A stretch of DNA of 64,000 bases from Burkholderia sp. OK233 (GTDB lineage Bacteria; Pseudomonadota; Gammaproteobacteria; Burkholderiales; Burkholderiaceae), in assembly GCF_900230185.1 (NCBI RefSeq), contig NZ_OCSR01000001.1, forward strand, positions 5,828,001 through 5,892,000, given 5' to 3'. Shown here one piece after another: positions 53,329 to 62,133 of this stretch (position 1 is its first letter; every line of letters starts with the position of its first letter). The position numbers and the translations under genes were made by a program. The notes beneath the pieces are model-generated. The model was not told where the DNA came from and ran no database searches. It was given only the letters and a program-made list of their open reading frames with translations.

Positions 53329-53411
53329 GATGCACCGGCGGCCCACGGGTCCGCTACCAGCAGGAGATCGTGCGGCAGGAGCAGGCCGTCGATGGTTTCG
53401 GGGATGGACAA
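53325..53411 (-). pseudogene. mdcG: Truncated mdcG stub
   Basis: A TTG at 53411 with AAGGAG 7 nt upstream opens a 28-codon frame: LSIPETIDGLLLPHDLLLVADP and a few more residues, ending at 53325 inside the start of mdcH. PHDLL at this point recalls the R/P-H-D-L-L-W beginning of MdcG, the phosphoribosyl-dephospho-CoA transferase that mounts the prosthetic group on MdcC. MdcG is about 200 residues and usually sits right before mdcH. The stub is what a clean internal deletion would leave. The match is short, so the identity is moderately supported. Confidence 0.6.
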
Positions 53412-53450
53412 GCGATTCTCCTTCACGCCGCACATGCGGGGTTTGGCGTT

Positions 53451-54218
53451 TTAGGTGCCCATCAACGCTTTCGTCGCGAAGAACAGGACTGACGGTCCGA
53501 GCAGGCAGCCGACGCCGGTGTGAAACGTCGCGATCAGCGCACCATAGGGAACGAGGCGCCGGTCGGTCGCGGCGAGCCCCGCGCTCACGCCACTGACGGT
53601 GCCCGCGAGTCCGCCGAAGATCATGGCCGAGCGCGGCGTCTTCAATCCCATGAAGCCGGCTGCGAGCGGCGTGCCGATCATCACGATGATCGCCTTGATC
53701 AGCCCTGCGGCGATGCTGAGCGCCATCACGTCGGAACTGGCACCGATTGCTGCTCCAGTCACCGGCCCCACGATGTAGGTGACCGCTCCCGCACCGATGG
53801 TAGTCATGCTGACCGCGTCGGTATAGCCGAATGCGTGAGCGATGCTCGCGCCGACGATGAATGGCAACACGGTTCCGAGCAGCAGCGACACTACGCCGAT
53901 GAGCCCGGCCTTGCGCGCCTCGGTGGCCTGCACCTCGAACGCTGTCGCGACGATGGCGAAGTCCCGCAGCATCGCTCCACCCATCAGGCCGACGCCGGTG
54001 AAGAGCGGCAGGTCGGCGAGACCTTTTTGTCCTCCGGTGAATGCGCCGCCAACGTAGGCCAGCGCGAGGCCGATCACGATAGCGATGGCCGAGCCGTGCA
54101 CGCGACCGAACGTCAGCTTGCGCGAAATCAGCGACGACACCCACATGATGAGGCCGACCAGCGCAAACGAGGTAACAAGGCCGTTCTGGATCAGTACTTT
54201 ATCGAGCATATGGAACAT
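53451..54218 (-). CDS. mdcM: Malonate transporter, MadM-type subunit
   Basis: A 255-residue membrane protein with about 8 helices, the large half of the two-component MadLM/MdcLM malonate:cation symporter. Typical segments: FALVGLIMWVSSLISRKLTF, GVGLMGGAMLRDFAIVATAF, TIGAGAVTYIVGPVTGAAIG and FGGLAGTVSGVSAGLAATD. It begins 14 nt after mdcL, and the two must work together. Confidence 0.93.
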   Translation of the reverse strand: MFHMLDKVLIQNGLVTSFALVGLIMWVSSLISRKLTFGRVHGSAIAIVIGLALAYVGGAFTGGQKGLADLPLFTGVGLMGGAMLRDFAIVATAFEVQATEARKAGLIGVVSLLLGTVLPFIVGASIAHAFGYTDAVSMTTIGAGAVTYIVGPVTGAAIGASSDVMALSIAAGLIKAIIVMIGTPLAAGFMGLKTPRSAMIFGGLAGTVSGVSAGLAATDRRLVPYGALIATFHTGVGCLLGPSVLFFATKALMGT

Positions 54219-54232
54219 GACGCACTCCTGCT

Positions 54233-54628
54233 TCAGATTTCTTCAAGTTGCGGAGCGTTCACGAACGACGTGCTGTCGTGACCGGTGCGGGAAAGAACGG
54301 CGATGCAGCATGCGCAGAGGGCTGCGGCTCCCAATGCCGAAAGGAGCGCGACCGGACCGCCCTTGAGCGCGGCAACGACGTTCTGGTTGGCGGCCATGGC
54401 GACCACCACGGGGATATACATCGCGCCCCAGAAACCCACGCCGGCTTCAGTTTCCTTCGGCAGCAGCCCCTTCCTGTGCAGATAGAGACGCAAGAAAATC
54501 AGTAGCAGCATGGCGATACCGACGCCGCCGACATTCGTCTTCACGCCGATTGCGACTCCGAGCAGGTCGCCGAGAAAGAGTCCCGCCAGATGGCAAAACG
54601 CGAGCAGTGCAGTTCCATAGATGATCAT
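54233..54628 (-). CDS. mdcL: Malonate transporter, MadL-type subunit
   Basis: A 131-residue membrane protein with four helices, the small half of the malonate symporter. Family blocks are IYGTALLAFCHLAGLFLGDL, LGVAIGVKTNVGGVGIAMLL and the loop GFWGAMYIPVVVAMAANQNV. It starts 90 nt after mdcE with a good ribosome site (AAGGAGA). Confidence 0.93.
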   Translation of the reverse strand: MIIYGTALLAFCHLAGLFLGDLLGVAIGVKTNVGGVGIAMLLLIFLRLYLHRKGLLPKETEAGVGFWGAMYIPVVVAMAANQNVVAALKGGPVALLSALGAAALCACCIAVLSRTGHDSTSFVNAPQLEEI

Positions 54629-54718
54629 GTTGCGTCTCCTTTAGTAGCTTTATCGGCTCGAAGTCGGCCGGATTTGTTTGCGCCGCGGGGGCGCATCAAC
54701 ACTGGTATCGCTGTGCGT

Positions 54719-55546
54719 TCAGCGCCATTGTTCGCGCAGCTTCTGACGTACTTTCACCGAGGCCGCGCGGTGTACGCTGCCGAGCCGACCGCCCAGACCG
54801 CGCGACGGGTCGGCGCGGATGTCGTCGAGTGCGGCTTGCAGCGTCTGTTCTACGATGGATTGATCGGTGAGCGTCGGTGCATCGGCGTTGCTCACGCTGA
54901 GTAGCTTCCACAGCAATCCGAGCGAGGCGTAGCTGTCGATGTCATAGGCCATCGGCGGCACGCGGGCCGTGAATGCTTCGAGATCGGCAACCGAGCGCAG
55001 CGTGACCCGCGCGGCGGATTCCTTGCCCATCGCGTGAACCATGACCTGCGAATCCGCAAGCGCTACCAGGCGGTTCGCCTGATAGCCGTGCGCGAGAAAT
55101 GCACCCGACATCGCACGCCCCACGATCAGACCGATCACCGGATGGCCGGCGAGGCGCGCGCTCGCGTAGGCATCGGCGGCGCCGGCCAGGGCCTGATGGA
55201 TGCCATAGGCTTCCTCTCGTCGGCCATACGCCTGGCTCGCGACGTCAATGACCGCGACAATCGCGCGCTTCTCGCGGCGCTTGTCGTCCTGTTGAGCATC
55301 GGCGTCGATCACTTCGCGCACCGCCCGGGCGATCTCCCATGCCTCGACGAGACCGATCTCGCCGCTGCGTGCACGCGGAAAGGGATTCTCGGGGTCCGGC
55401 ACCACGGCAATGAAGCGCGCCGGATGGTCGCCCAGCCGTGCGTCGGCGACACGCACCGAAGGCCGGTAGCCCGGCTGCAACGGCGTGCTGTAAGTAAGCG
55501 CATCCAGCCAGACGGCGCCGCGCTTCGAAAACTCGCCTGTGTTCAT
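54719..55546 (-). CDS. mdcE: Malonate decarboxylase gamma subunit
   Basis: A 275-residue crotonase/carboxyltransferase-fold protein that forms the malonyl-S-ACP decarboxylase with MdcD. The ATG at 55546 overlaps the mdcD stop (ATGA), giving coupled translation; the longer frame upstream is inside mdcD. Landmarks: FIAVVPDPENPFPRARSGEI, IVAVIDVASQAYGRREEAYG, GHPVIGLIVGRAMSGAFLAH and VMVHAMGKESAARVT. It supplies the oxyanion pocket for the acetyl enolate in this biotin-independent enzyme. Confidence 0.94.
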   Translation of the reverse strand: MNTGEFSKRGAVWLDALTYSTPLQPGYRPSVRVADARLGDHPARFIAVVPDPENPFPRARSGEIGLVEAWEIARAVREVIDADAQQDDKRREKRAIVAVIDVASQAYGRREEAYGIHQALAGAADAYASARLAGHPVIGLIVGRAMSGAFLAHGYQANRLVALADSQVMVHAMGKESAARVTLRSVADLEAFTARVPPMAYDIDSYASLGLLWKLLSVSNADAPTLTDQSIVEQTLQAALDDIRADPSRGLGGRLGSVHRAASVKVRQKLREQWR

Positions 55547-56403
55547 GACTGAAACCCCTTGCCGTAGATGGCGACCGCATTTTCCGGGCTGCTCTGCTCG
55601 CTCGGATCGATTTCGGAAAGTCGTTGCAGAAAACCCGCGACACGTTCGCTGCGGCACGCTTCGGGACGTCCCGCGCGGAAGCGTTCGATCACTGCGGTCC
55701 GGATCGCATCGGCGTCGTCGCCGACGTACACGTCGACCAGACCCGTGCGATACCGTTGTTCACCACCCGTGAAGCTCCAGATCATCGGACGGTCGCGTGA
55801 GTCGAATTCCACGATCCCCGCTTCCTGCTCGATGACGGCCGGTCCGTTAAGACCGAGGCGTGCTTCGCGGGTCGCAATCAGGTAGCTGCACAGGCCGGCT
55901 GCGATCGACATGCCGCCATAGCAGCCGATCGGGCCCGCCGTGATCCCGATTACCGGCTGGTAGCGCCGCAAATCGACGATGGCCGCGTGAATCTCCGCGA
56001 TCGCCGCGAGCCCGAGGTTCGCCTCCTGCAACCGGACGCCGCCGGTTTCGAAGAGAATGACGGCGCGCGTCGGGATGCCGTTGCGGTTATCTTCGGCAGC
56101 GAGTTCGAGGCTGCCGGCGATCTTCGCCGCCGACACTTCGCCCATGCTGCCGCCCTGGAAGCCGGCATCGATGCCGAGCACGACGGCGGGCAGTCCGTCA
56201 ATGGTTCCTCTGGCGACTACGGTGCCGTCGTCGGCTTGGGTCACGATGCCCTGGCGCGCAAGCCATGGTGAACTCACGCGCTCGAACGAATCAAGCAATT
56301 CGCTGAAGGTACCTTCGTCGAGCAGCTTCTTCGCGCGGCTGCGCGCATTGAGTTCAATGAAACTTTCGCGCGCGAGCAGTTCCTGTGCGTCCATGTTCTT
56401 CAC
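55543..56403 (-). CDS. mdcD: Malonate decarboxylase beta subunit
   Basis: A 286-residue carboxyltransferase-type subunit, the catalytic partner of MdcE. Landmarks: SFIELNARSRAKKLLDEGTF near the N-terminus, VVLGIDAGFQGGSMGEVSAA, AVILFETGGVRLQEANLGLA, ITAGPIGCYGGMSIAAGLCS (oxyanion glycines) and GLNGPAVIEQEAGI. It overlaps mdcC by 4 nt; ATGs at 56403 and 56394 are both possible. Confidence 0.94.
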   Translation of the reverse strand: MKNMDAQELLARESFIELNARSRAKKLLDEGTFSELLDSFERVSSPWLARQGIVTQADDGTVVARGTIDGLPAVVLGIDAGFQGGSMGEVSAAKIAGSLELAAEDNRNGIPTRAVILFETGGVRLQEANLGLAAIAEIHAAIVDLRRYQPVIGITAGPIGCYGGMSIAAGLCSYLIATREARLGLNGPAVIEQEAGIVEFDSRDRPMIWSFTGGEQRYRTGLVDVYVGDDADAIRTAVIERFRAGRPEACRSERVAGFLQRLSEIDPSEQSSPENAVAIYGKGFQS

Positions 56404-56708
56404 GCTCCACCGGTTTGAGTCAGTGCTTCGAACACCTGCCCGACACGCATGCGCACGACGCCCGGCGTCGCGCCGAAATCATTGATTTCGAGCTTTGCGG
56501 CAGGCAACGAGCCATCACTGAAGATGCGCTCGAGCACGGCTTCCCAGACGCTGCTCATGCCATCCACCGAAGTGGTGATGTTCACGACTGTGCGGTTCCC
56601 GTCGTTCGTTTCAAGCAGTACTTCGAGATCCCCGGACGCGACGACGCCTGCGAGTGCGCGGCCTCGGGCGGGGGAGCCCGCCGGGAAATCAAGGACGATG
56701 GTTTCCAT
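56400..56708 (-). CDS. mdcC: Malonate decarboxylase acyl carrier protein
   Basis: A 102-residue carrier that bears 2'-(5''-phosphoribosyl)-3'-dephospho-CoA. The modified Ser is Ser25 in LAGVVASGDLEVLL, the same position as in the Klebsiella protein. The C-terminal half (ITTSVDGMSSVWEAVLERIF, LEINDFGATPGVVRMRVGQV) matches the family. Without MdcG to attach the group, this carrier could stay inactive unless another transferase, such as CitX or MdcG elsewhere, acts on it. Confidence 0.94.
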   Translation of the reverse strand: METIVLDFPAGSPARGRALAGVVASGDLEVLLETNDGNRTVVNITTSVDGMSSVWEAVLERIFSDGSLPAAKLEINDFGATPGVVRMRVGQVFEALTQTGGA

Positions 56709-56716
56709 TTGCCTTC

Positions 56717-57628
56717 CTATGCCTTCGCCGTGTGAGGGGCTTCGTTTTGAAGCCTGTCGAGAAAGAGTGCGGCGGCGAGCAGATCGGCCGCACCGCCAGG
56801 TGACACGTGAAGTTCGACGAGCCGCCGGTCCAGTGCCTTCAGGTGACGCCGGCCCGCAAGCATGGCGGCTCCGCCGTGCTCCAGTACGCGTCGTGCTCCG
56901 CCTTGTGTCTCGACGAGGGCGCTGCGGCCACCTCGTGCGAGCACACAGGTGTCGTCGAGACTCGCCATCACGGCGAGCAGCGCGTTCAGCCGGGCTGCCG
57001 TTTCACTGTCGCCTCGAAGGCGTGAACTCGCGAGTTCCGGCAGGGCAACTTCAACCACGTGCGGAAAGCCTGCCTGCGCCTGACCACGTGCGCCGCCGAC
57101 GTCATAGTCGAGACACGCCTGCTCGCCCTTGTGACCGGTCAGCGTGGGCGCGTGGCGGTCGGGCAGACGCGCGATCGATCCGGCGCGCGAGGCAACGCCA
57201 TGGGGCGTGAGATCCGTCGGCTCGCGCGCTGCCGCGGTCACGAGCAGCCCGAGCGCCCAGATCGCGCCGCGATGGGTGTTGACGCCACCCGTCGCGTGCA
57301 GCATCCGGATTTCGCCGATGCGTCCGATCGCACCGATGCGCTCGCGAAGCGCCAGCATCGGCCGGGTTTCGATGGCCGCGTGCGCCAGTTCAACAAAGGT
57401 CGGCTCCAACGCATGGGCCGACGTGCACATCAGGTTCCAGTCGAGGTCGTCGTGCGCGCCGCGGCTGCGAATATCGACGAGACCGGGCTTCGGCGCGAGC
57501 GTGACTTCCTCGATGAGTGCCGCGACCACGTGCCCACCCAGGCGTTCGGCGAGCCGGTCCCTCCCGGCGGTTTGCAGCTGCGGAAGGGTGTTCGGAGTCG
57601 AAGAAGTTGCAAGGCTCTCGCGCATCAC
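56717..57628 (-). CDS. mdcB: Triphosphoribosyl-dephospho-CoA synthase
   Basis: A 303-residue enzyme of the CitG/MdcB family that makes 2'-(5''-triphosphoribosyl)-3'-dephospho-CoA from ATP and dephospho-CoA, the precursor of the MdcC prosthetic group. Landmarks: LIEEVTLAPKPGLVDIRSRG, AHDDLDWNLMCTSAHALEPT, MLHATGGVNTHRGAIWALGL (active-site block) and the C-terminal SPGGAADLLAAALFLDRL. It overlaps the mdcA stop by 4 nt and ends 8 nt before mdcC. Confidence 0.93.
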   Translation of the reverse strand: MMRESLATSSTPNTLPQLQTAGRDRLAERLGGHVVAALIEEVTLAPKPGLVDIRSRGAHDDLDWNLMCTSAHALEPTFVELAHAAIETRPMLALRERIGAIGRIGEIRMLHATGGVNTHRGAIWALGLLVTAAAREPTDLTPHGVASRAGSIARLPDRHAPTLTGHKGEQACLDYDVGGARGQAQAGFPHVVEVALPELASSRLRGDSETAARLNALLAVMASLDDTCVLARGGRSALVETQGGARRVLEHGGAAMLAGRRHLKALDRRLVELHVSPGGAADLLAAALFLDRLQNEAPHTAKA

Positions 57629-59280
57629 CAGCTCCTGAAGCGTGCGGGCGGGGCGTACAGCCCATCGGACCAGTCGACGAGATCCGCCGTGCTCTTTGCG
57701 GCCAGCAGCGAGCGATTGGCTTCGTTGCGGTGAATGCCAAGGTCCTCGGGCAGCGCGACAAAGCCATCACGCCGCAGCGCTGCAAGACTGTCTGCACTGC
57801 TCGTCAGGCCGACCGGCGTGACACCGGCGACGGCGGCAATCATCTCCTTGCGGTGTTCGATGGAGCGAGCCTTATAGAGGTAGGCGATGCCTTCTTCCGT
57901 CAGCACATGGGTGACGTCGTCGCCATAGATCATGACCGGCGCGAGTGGCATGCCGGCTTCGCGGCCTACTTCGACCGCGTCGATTGATTCGACGATGGTC
58001 GGCTGCCCGCCCGCCTGGAACGTCTCGACCATCTGGACGACCAGCTTGCGGCCACGTTCGAGCGGGCTGTCGGTTTGCAGCAGATCGAGCCAGGCGGGGG
58101 AGGCGTGGCGGCGGCCGTGCGGATCGTGCCCCATGTTCGGTGCGCCGCCGAAGCCCGTTAGCCGACCGTGCGTCACCGTCGAAGAGTTGCCGAGGCCATC
58201 CATCTGCAGGGTTGAGCCGATGAACATGTCGACTGCGTATTGCCCCGCGAGCTGGCACATCGCGCGATTGGAGCGCATCGACCCGTCCCGCCCCGTGAAG
58301 AAGATGTCCGGTCGTTCTGCGACATAGGCTTCCATGCCCAGTTCGCCACCAAAGCAGTGCACGCTCTCGACCCAGCCGGTTTCGATTGCCGGAATCAAGG
58401 TCGGGTGTGGGTTCAAGGTCCAGTATTTGCAGATCTTGCCCTTGAGGCCGAGCTTTTCGCCGTAGGTCGGAAGGATCAGTTCGATTGCCGCCGTGTTGAA
58501 ACCGATGCCGTGATTGAGCGACTGCACCTGATGCCGCTCATAGATACCGCGAATCGCCATCATCGCCATCAGCACGTGAATCGGCGTGATAAGGCGCGGG
58601 TCCCGTGTGAAAAGCGGCTCGATGAAGAACGGCTTGTCTGACTGGACCACGAAGTCGATCCACGAACCGGGAATGTCGACACGGGGCAGATCCTTCGGGT
58701 CGTCGACGATTTCATTGACCTGCGCGATCACGATGCCGTCACGAAACGCGGCGGCTTCGACGAGCGCGGGCGTATCTTCGGTGCTCGGGCCGGTGTAGAG
58801 ATTACCTTGTCGGTCGGCCTTGTAGCCGGCCACGAGTACGACGTTGGGCGTCAGATCAACGTAGAGCCGCGCGTACAGTTCGATGTAGGTATGGATCGCG
58901 CCGATTTCGAGAATGCCGTCCTGAAGGAACTGCGAGATGCGCAGGCTTTGCGTACCGGCGTAGGCGAAGTCGAGCTTTCTGGCAATGCCGCGCTCGAAGA
59001 GATCCAGATGTTCGGCGCGGCTTACGCTCGGGATGATCAGGTGCAGGCCGTTGACGATGCCAGGATCGACCCTGGCGAGCGCGCGCGACAGAAAATCGGC
59101 CTGTTTCTGGTTGTTTCCCTCGACGACAACCCGGTCGCCCGGCGCGATCAGCTTTTGAAGGACGTCGACGATGCGCTCGGTGGGCAATACCACGCCGTCC
59201 GCGATCGATGCGACGCGCGCGAGGCGGCGATGTTTTTCTGCACGCCGCGTGGCCCAATGGTACGGACTCTGACTGGACAT
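57625..59280 (-). CDS. mdcA: Malonate decarboxylase alpha subunit (acetyl-S-ACP:malonate ACP transferase)
   Basis: About 551 residues. MdcA swaps malonate onto the carrier and frees acetate; it is related to CoA transferases. Landmarks: MSSQSPYHWATRRAEKHRRL at the start, VVVEGNNQKQADFLSRALAR, FAYAGTQSLRISQFLQDGIL, NHGIGFNTAAIELILPTYGE, MFIGSTLQMDGLGNSSTVTH and LTGFGGAPNMGHDPHGRRHA. The ATG at 59280 is placed where family members begin; one at 59301 would add seven residues. It is the first gene of the leftward operon, whose genes are closely spaced or overlap. Confidence 0.94.
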   Translation of the reverse strand: MSSQSPYHWATRRAEKHRRLARVASIADGVVLPTERIVDVLQKLIAPGDRVVVEGNNQKQADFLSRALARVDPGIVNGLHLIIPSVSRAEHLDLFERGIARKLDFAYAGTQSLRISQFLQDGILEIGAIHTYIELYARLYVDLTPNVVLVAGYKADRQGNLYTGPSTEDTPALVEAAAFRDGIVIAQVNEIVDDPKDLPRVDIPGSWIDFVVQSDKPFFIEPLFTRDPRLITPIHVLMAMMAIRGIYERHQVQSLNHGIGFNTAAIELILPTYGEKLGLKGKICKYWTLNPHPTLIPAIETGWVESVHCFGGELGMEAYVAERPDIFFTGRDGSMRSNRAMCQLAGQYAVDMFIGSTLQMDGLGNSSTVTHGRLTGFGGAPNMGHDPHGRRHASPAWLDLLQTDSPLERGRKLVVQMVETFQAGGQPTIVESIDAVEVGREAGMPLAPVMIYGDDVTHVLTEEGIAYLYKARSIEHRKEMIAAVAGVTPVGLTSSADSLAALRRDGFVALPEDLGIHRNEANRSLLAAKSTADLVDWSDGLYAPPARFRSW

Positions 59281-59609
59281 GTGTGCTCTCGCTCTGGACA
59301 TGAGATGAGTCTATGGAGCGAGGGGTATCGGTTCAATCACGTTCGGGGCGAGTCCGTTATCCCAAGGGTAATGATCTTTCGGGCGGAGCCGCTAGAATCG
59401 TGAAAGGACTGGGCGACAGGGCTTGAGCACCTCACTTAGGGGTTTTCCCGTTCAACGTGAGAGCGCATCGTTCAGCGTATTCAGGCTGGGCGTCGAATTC
59501 CCGGCACCCACCCAGCGTCTAGACGAAGCGTTCGTCACGCTATGCGGCGAACCTGGTTCTGTCGCGATAACGAAATCCGGACGGAACGAGGCGATATAGA
59601 TAGGATGAC
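59281..59609. promoter_or_regulatory. mdc promoter region and IS6 left end
   Basis: About 330 nt. The part next to mdcA should hold its promoter and MdcR sites, but no exact T-N11-A operator was convincing. GGTTCTGTCGC at 59555-59565 looks like the terminal repeat of an IS6-family element, so the IS ends within 275 nt of mdcA. Confidence 0.45.
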
Positions 59610-60054
59610 TTACGTTGCTAGAAAATAGAACTGTTCGGCAACTGAGCGCTTCGGTACAGCGCCATCGATCATCTGGCCTTTCGCGATCATGTGCATGACC
59701 TCGATTCCACCCAGCAGGATCCGGGCGCAGCGAAATGTCTTGAATCCCAGCATGGGTCGGGTACGGCGCTTGATCGCGCGATGGTCTTGTTCCACGATAT
59801 TGTTGAGATACTTGACTTGGCGGATCTTGATGGGCGTCTCACGCTCGGCGTTCACGGCGTGCAACCCGGCCAGATTGGCACCACTTTTGTCGATAGTTAC
59901 GGTGTCGGGTGCGCCATTCTGATCGATGGCCTTCTCGAAGTACCGTCGGGCCGCCTCCTTGTCCCGCCTGGCTCGCAGCAAGAAGTCAACCGTGTCGCCG
60001 GCCTTGTCGACGGCGCGGTACAGATATTTCCACTGCCCCTTGACTTTGAGTGGA
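59610..60054 (-). pseudogene. IS6-family transposase, N-terminally cut off by intron insertion
   Basis: Leftward frame KVKGQWKYLYRAVDKAGDTV, DFLLRARRDKEAARRYFEKA, TVTIDKSGANLAGLHAVNAE, KYLNNIVEQDHRAIKRRTRP and FKTFRCARILLGGIEVMHMI. This is the C-terminal two thirds of an IS26/IS6-type DDE transposase with the second Asp and the catalytic Glu. Similarity begins exactly where a group II intron ends (60055), so the missing 5' part is probably beyond the right edge of the window, past the intron. Confidence 0.85.
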
Positions 60055-60101
60055 GTAAGAGACAGGGCGTAGTCGAGCTATCTCCCTGCCTCTCCTCCCC
60101 G
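60055..60101 (-). ncRNA. Domain VI of the outer group II intron
   Basis: On the minus strand this 47-nt piece folds as AGAGGCAGGG pairing with CCCTGTCTCT around an A-containing loop and ends in TTAC, a proper AY 3' splice end. It is separated from its own domain V (62101-62133) by the inner intron. Confidence 0.6.
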
Positions 60102-62100
60102 GTAGGGTCGAGAACTGGCGCGCGCCCCGGTAGGCGCCGGTGGTGATTCCACCGCTTTCGCGATGGCCCGCAATCCGGCAACCATGGTCACGTTTCCAGC
60201 TCCCGCCACGTCGAACGCAGCGGGCCGATTTCCGGCACTACGCTCTCCTGTGTGCTTCATGTCAAGATTTATGGGACCTATCATGCTGGGCGCGCTTTCG
60301 GTGCGGCAGCACGACGAACACGATAGCCGTTGAACAGCTTCAGTTCCTCATACAACCAGCGCCTACTCCACCGCTTCCAGCCGAAGCCCCGTCGATTCCG
60401 GGAGCGCCCCATGTGGCGCCTGATCTTCTTTTCTACCCAGTCTTTGATGAAGCTGAAGCACTCGCTGGAATGTCCAACGGCGAAGTAATTCACCCAACCG
60501 CGTAACACCGGATTGATCAGTTCTACCACCCGGTCTACCGGCTGCGACTGGTATCGCCGAAACACCTCTTTGAGCTTGCGCAATAACGCCGTGCGCTTCT
60601 TCAGCTTTGGCGTATAGTGCGCCCGCCACACCTGCCTCTGTACGCTGCGGAGTCGACGGAAGTCGAATCCCAGAAAGCCGAAACTCTCTGAGCGGTCCAG
60701 ATTAACGGTGCGGCTCTTCTCTTCATTGACCTCAACCTGCAGTTTGGCAAACTCTTCCCGAAGTCGCGTGGTCACCGCCCTCAGCAGCCACGCATGGCGC
60801 GGATGGGCATCGATCAGCACCACCAGATCGTCAGCGAATCGGGCATACTCGACGTAGGTGTACTTCCCGTTGCGCGTGGCTTCTTTCGCCCGCTCCAGCA
60901 TACGGTCTACCTCAGTGAGATAGATGTTACTGAGCAACGGTGAAATCACCCCGCCTTGCGGAACGCCTTGTTTGCCCGACGCCGTCAGCATCAGCTTCAG
61001 CAAATGCATTACGTCGTCGTCCTTGATCCGACGCGCCACTTTTTCAAGCAGTAGATGATGCCGAACTGTGTCAAAGTAGGCGCGCAAATCAAGGTCTATG
61101 ACGCGGGTCTTGCACTGAACAATCGCCGTCGCCACCCGATGCACCGCTTCATGCGCGGTACGCTTGGGACGATACCCGTACGACCCCGGTTGGAAGTCTG
61201 CCTCGAAGATCGGCTCCAATATGAGCTTGAGCGCGCCTTGAACCACCCGGTCACGCATAGCCGGAATCGAAAGGACACGGACCTTGCCCCCGTCCTTCGG
61301 TATCTCCTGCCGCCGCGCCCGTAACGGCACGTAGGTCCGCCCGATCAGTTCGCCCTGTATCTGCTCAAGAAACGCCTCCGCGCCTTGCGCCTCGATGGCC
61401 TCGAACGTCACCCCGTCGATACCCGGAGCGCCGTTGTTCTTTCTGGCCAGCGCATACGCCTCGCGCAGTGCGTCCATCTTGCAGACATGGACGTACAACC
61501 CCCAGAAACGCCAGGACGGTTCAGCCTTCGCCTTGACGTATATTCCCCGCCTCAGGTCCTGCAAACTGCTGGACGCCTTTGTCATCTCGTCCTTGCCTCC
61601 CGTGTTGTCGAGGAAACTACAAACAGCAGGGCCCCTTCGCTCCACCGGCGTTACCCGGCTTCACGGCTACTACGGACCCATCCGCCACCCTCTCGCCTTC
61701 GGCCCACTTCCCGGGTTAGCCGGTTATAGGGCCTACCTTGCTCCGGCGATTTCGCGCCGGGGCGAGGAGGGCTTCTCCAGTTGCTTGGCATGTCCTTGTC
61801 ATCGTGCCGTCGCTTCCACCCCGCCGAAGTGGAATAGCCGTATCGGTCAGACTTCGGCTACCCATGCTGCCTTCACCCTCACGGTTGCGGGCTCGGCCCT
61901 CGGAACTTTTCATTTACGAGGCCACATCCACGTTCACTTTTGTTACGGCCCGATGACTCGCGCATTCCCCAAGGAAATGCCTGTCGATAGGCTTCAAGGT
62001 CTTGGTTTCCCGCCACCTTGCTATCCAAGCTACGGGGCTTCTGACTTCTACCCCGGCAGGTCTATCCCCTGCTGAACACGCCAGCCTTAGCTGGACGCAC
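60102..62100 (-). mobile_element. Inner group II intron
   Basis: About 1999 bp. The minus-strand 5' end is GTGCGTCCAGCTAAGG (GUGYG consensus) at 62100. A domain-V-like hairpin with AGC triad and GAAA loop is at 60245-60213, and the 3' end CTAC is at 60102. It encodes the reverse transcriptase at 60281. It is inserted directly after the GGTT end of domain V of the outer intron. The 3' boundary is less certain than the 5' one, because domain VI would be unusually long. Confidence 0.65.
60281..61585 (-). CDS. ltrA: Group II intron reverse transcriptase/maturase (inner intron)
   Basis: A 434-residue intron-encoded protein. The ATG at 61585 (MTKASSSLQDLRRG) is preferred to 61645, since the latter lies in intron domain sequence. 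RT blocks: GAPGIDGVTFEAIEAQG (RT0), EIPKDGGKVRVLSIPAMRDR (RT1), SYGYRPKRTAHEAV, QGVPQGGVISPLLSNIYL (RT4), YARFADDLVVLI (catalytic FADD, RT5) and GFLGFDFR. The maturase thumb follows (NPVLRGWVNYFAVGHSSECF). There is no HNH endonuclease domain. It helps the intron splice and copies it into new sites. The frame is intact. Confidence 0.92.
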   Translation of the reverse strand: MTKASSSLQDLRRGIYVKAKAEPSWRFWGLYVHVCKMDALREAYALARKNNGAPGIDGVTFEAIEAQGAEAFLEQIQGELIGRTYVPLRARRQEIPKDGGKVRVLSIPAMRDRVVQGALKLILEPIFEADFQPGSYGYRPKRTAHEAVHRVATAIVQCKTRVIDLDLRAYFDTVRHHLLLEKVARRIKDDDVMHLLKLMLTASGKQGVPQGGVISPLLSNIYLTEVDRMLERAKEATRNGKYTYVEYARFADDLVVLIDAHPRHAWLLRAVTTRLREEFAKLQVEVNEEKSRTVNLDRSESFGFLGFDFRRLRSVQRQVWRAHYTPKLKKRTALLRKLKEVFRRYQSQPVDRVVELINPVLRGWVNYFAVGHSSECFSFIKDWVEKKIRRHMGRSRNRRGFGWKRWSRRWLYEELKLFNGYRVRRAAAPKARPA

Positions 62101-62133
62101 AACCGGACTTGCACCTCTCAGCGCATCCGGCTC
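62101..62133 (-). ncRNA. Domain V of the outer group II intron
   Basis: On the minus strand the 33 nt begin GAGCCGGATGCGCTGA and end CAAGTCCGGTT, the standard domain V hairpin with the AGC triad. It overlaps the stop codon of the outer reverse transcriptase, as is common. The last base of the domain lies beyond the inner intron. Confidence 0.75.

Noticed and set aside
53329..54144. N-terminal extension of the mdcH frame to 54144
   Set aside because: It runs antisense-like through mdcM in another frame on the same strand; the family start FTFPGQGAQ is at the GTG 53328.
59281..59609. A specific MdcR operator before mdcA
   Set aside because: Several partial T-N11-A matches exist, none with convincing dyad symmetry.
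60102..60212. A protein-coding continuation (NVTMVAGLRAIAKAVE) after the inner reverse transcriptase
   Set aside because: It lies in the 3' RNA part of the intron after domain V and is most likely fortuitous.
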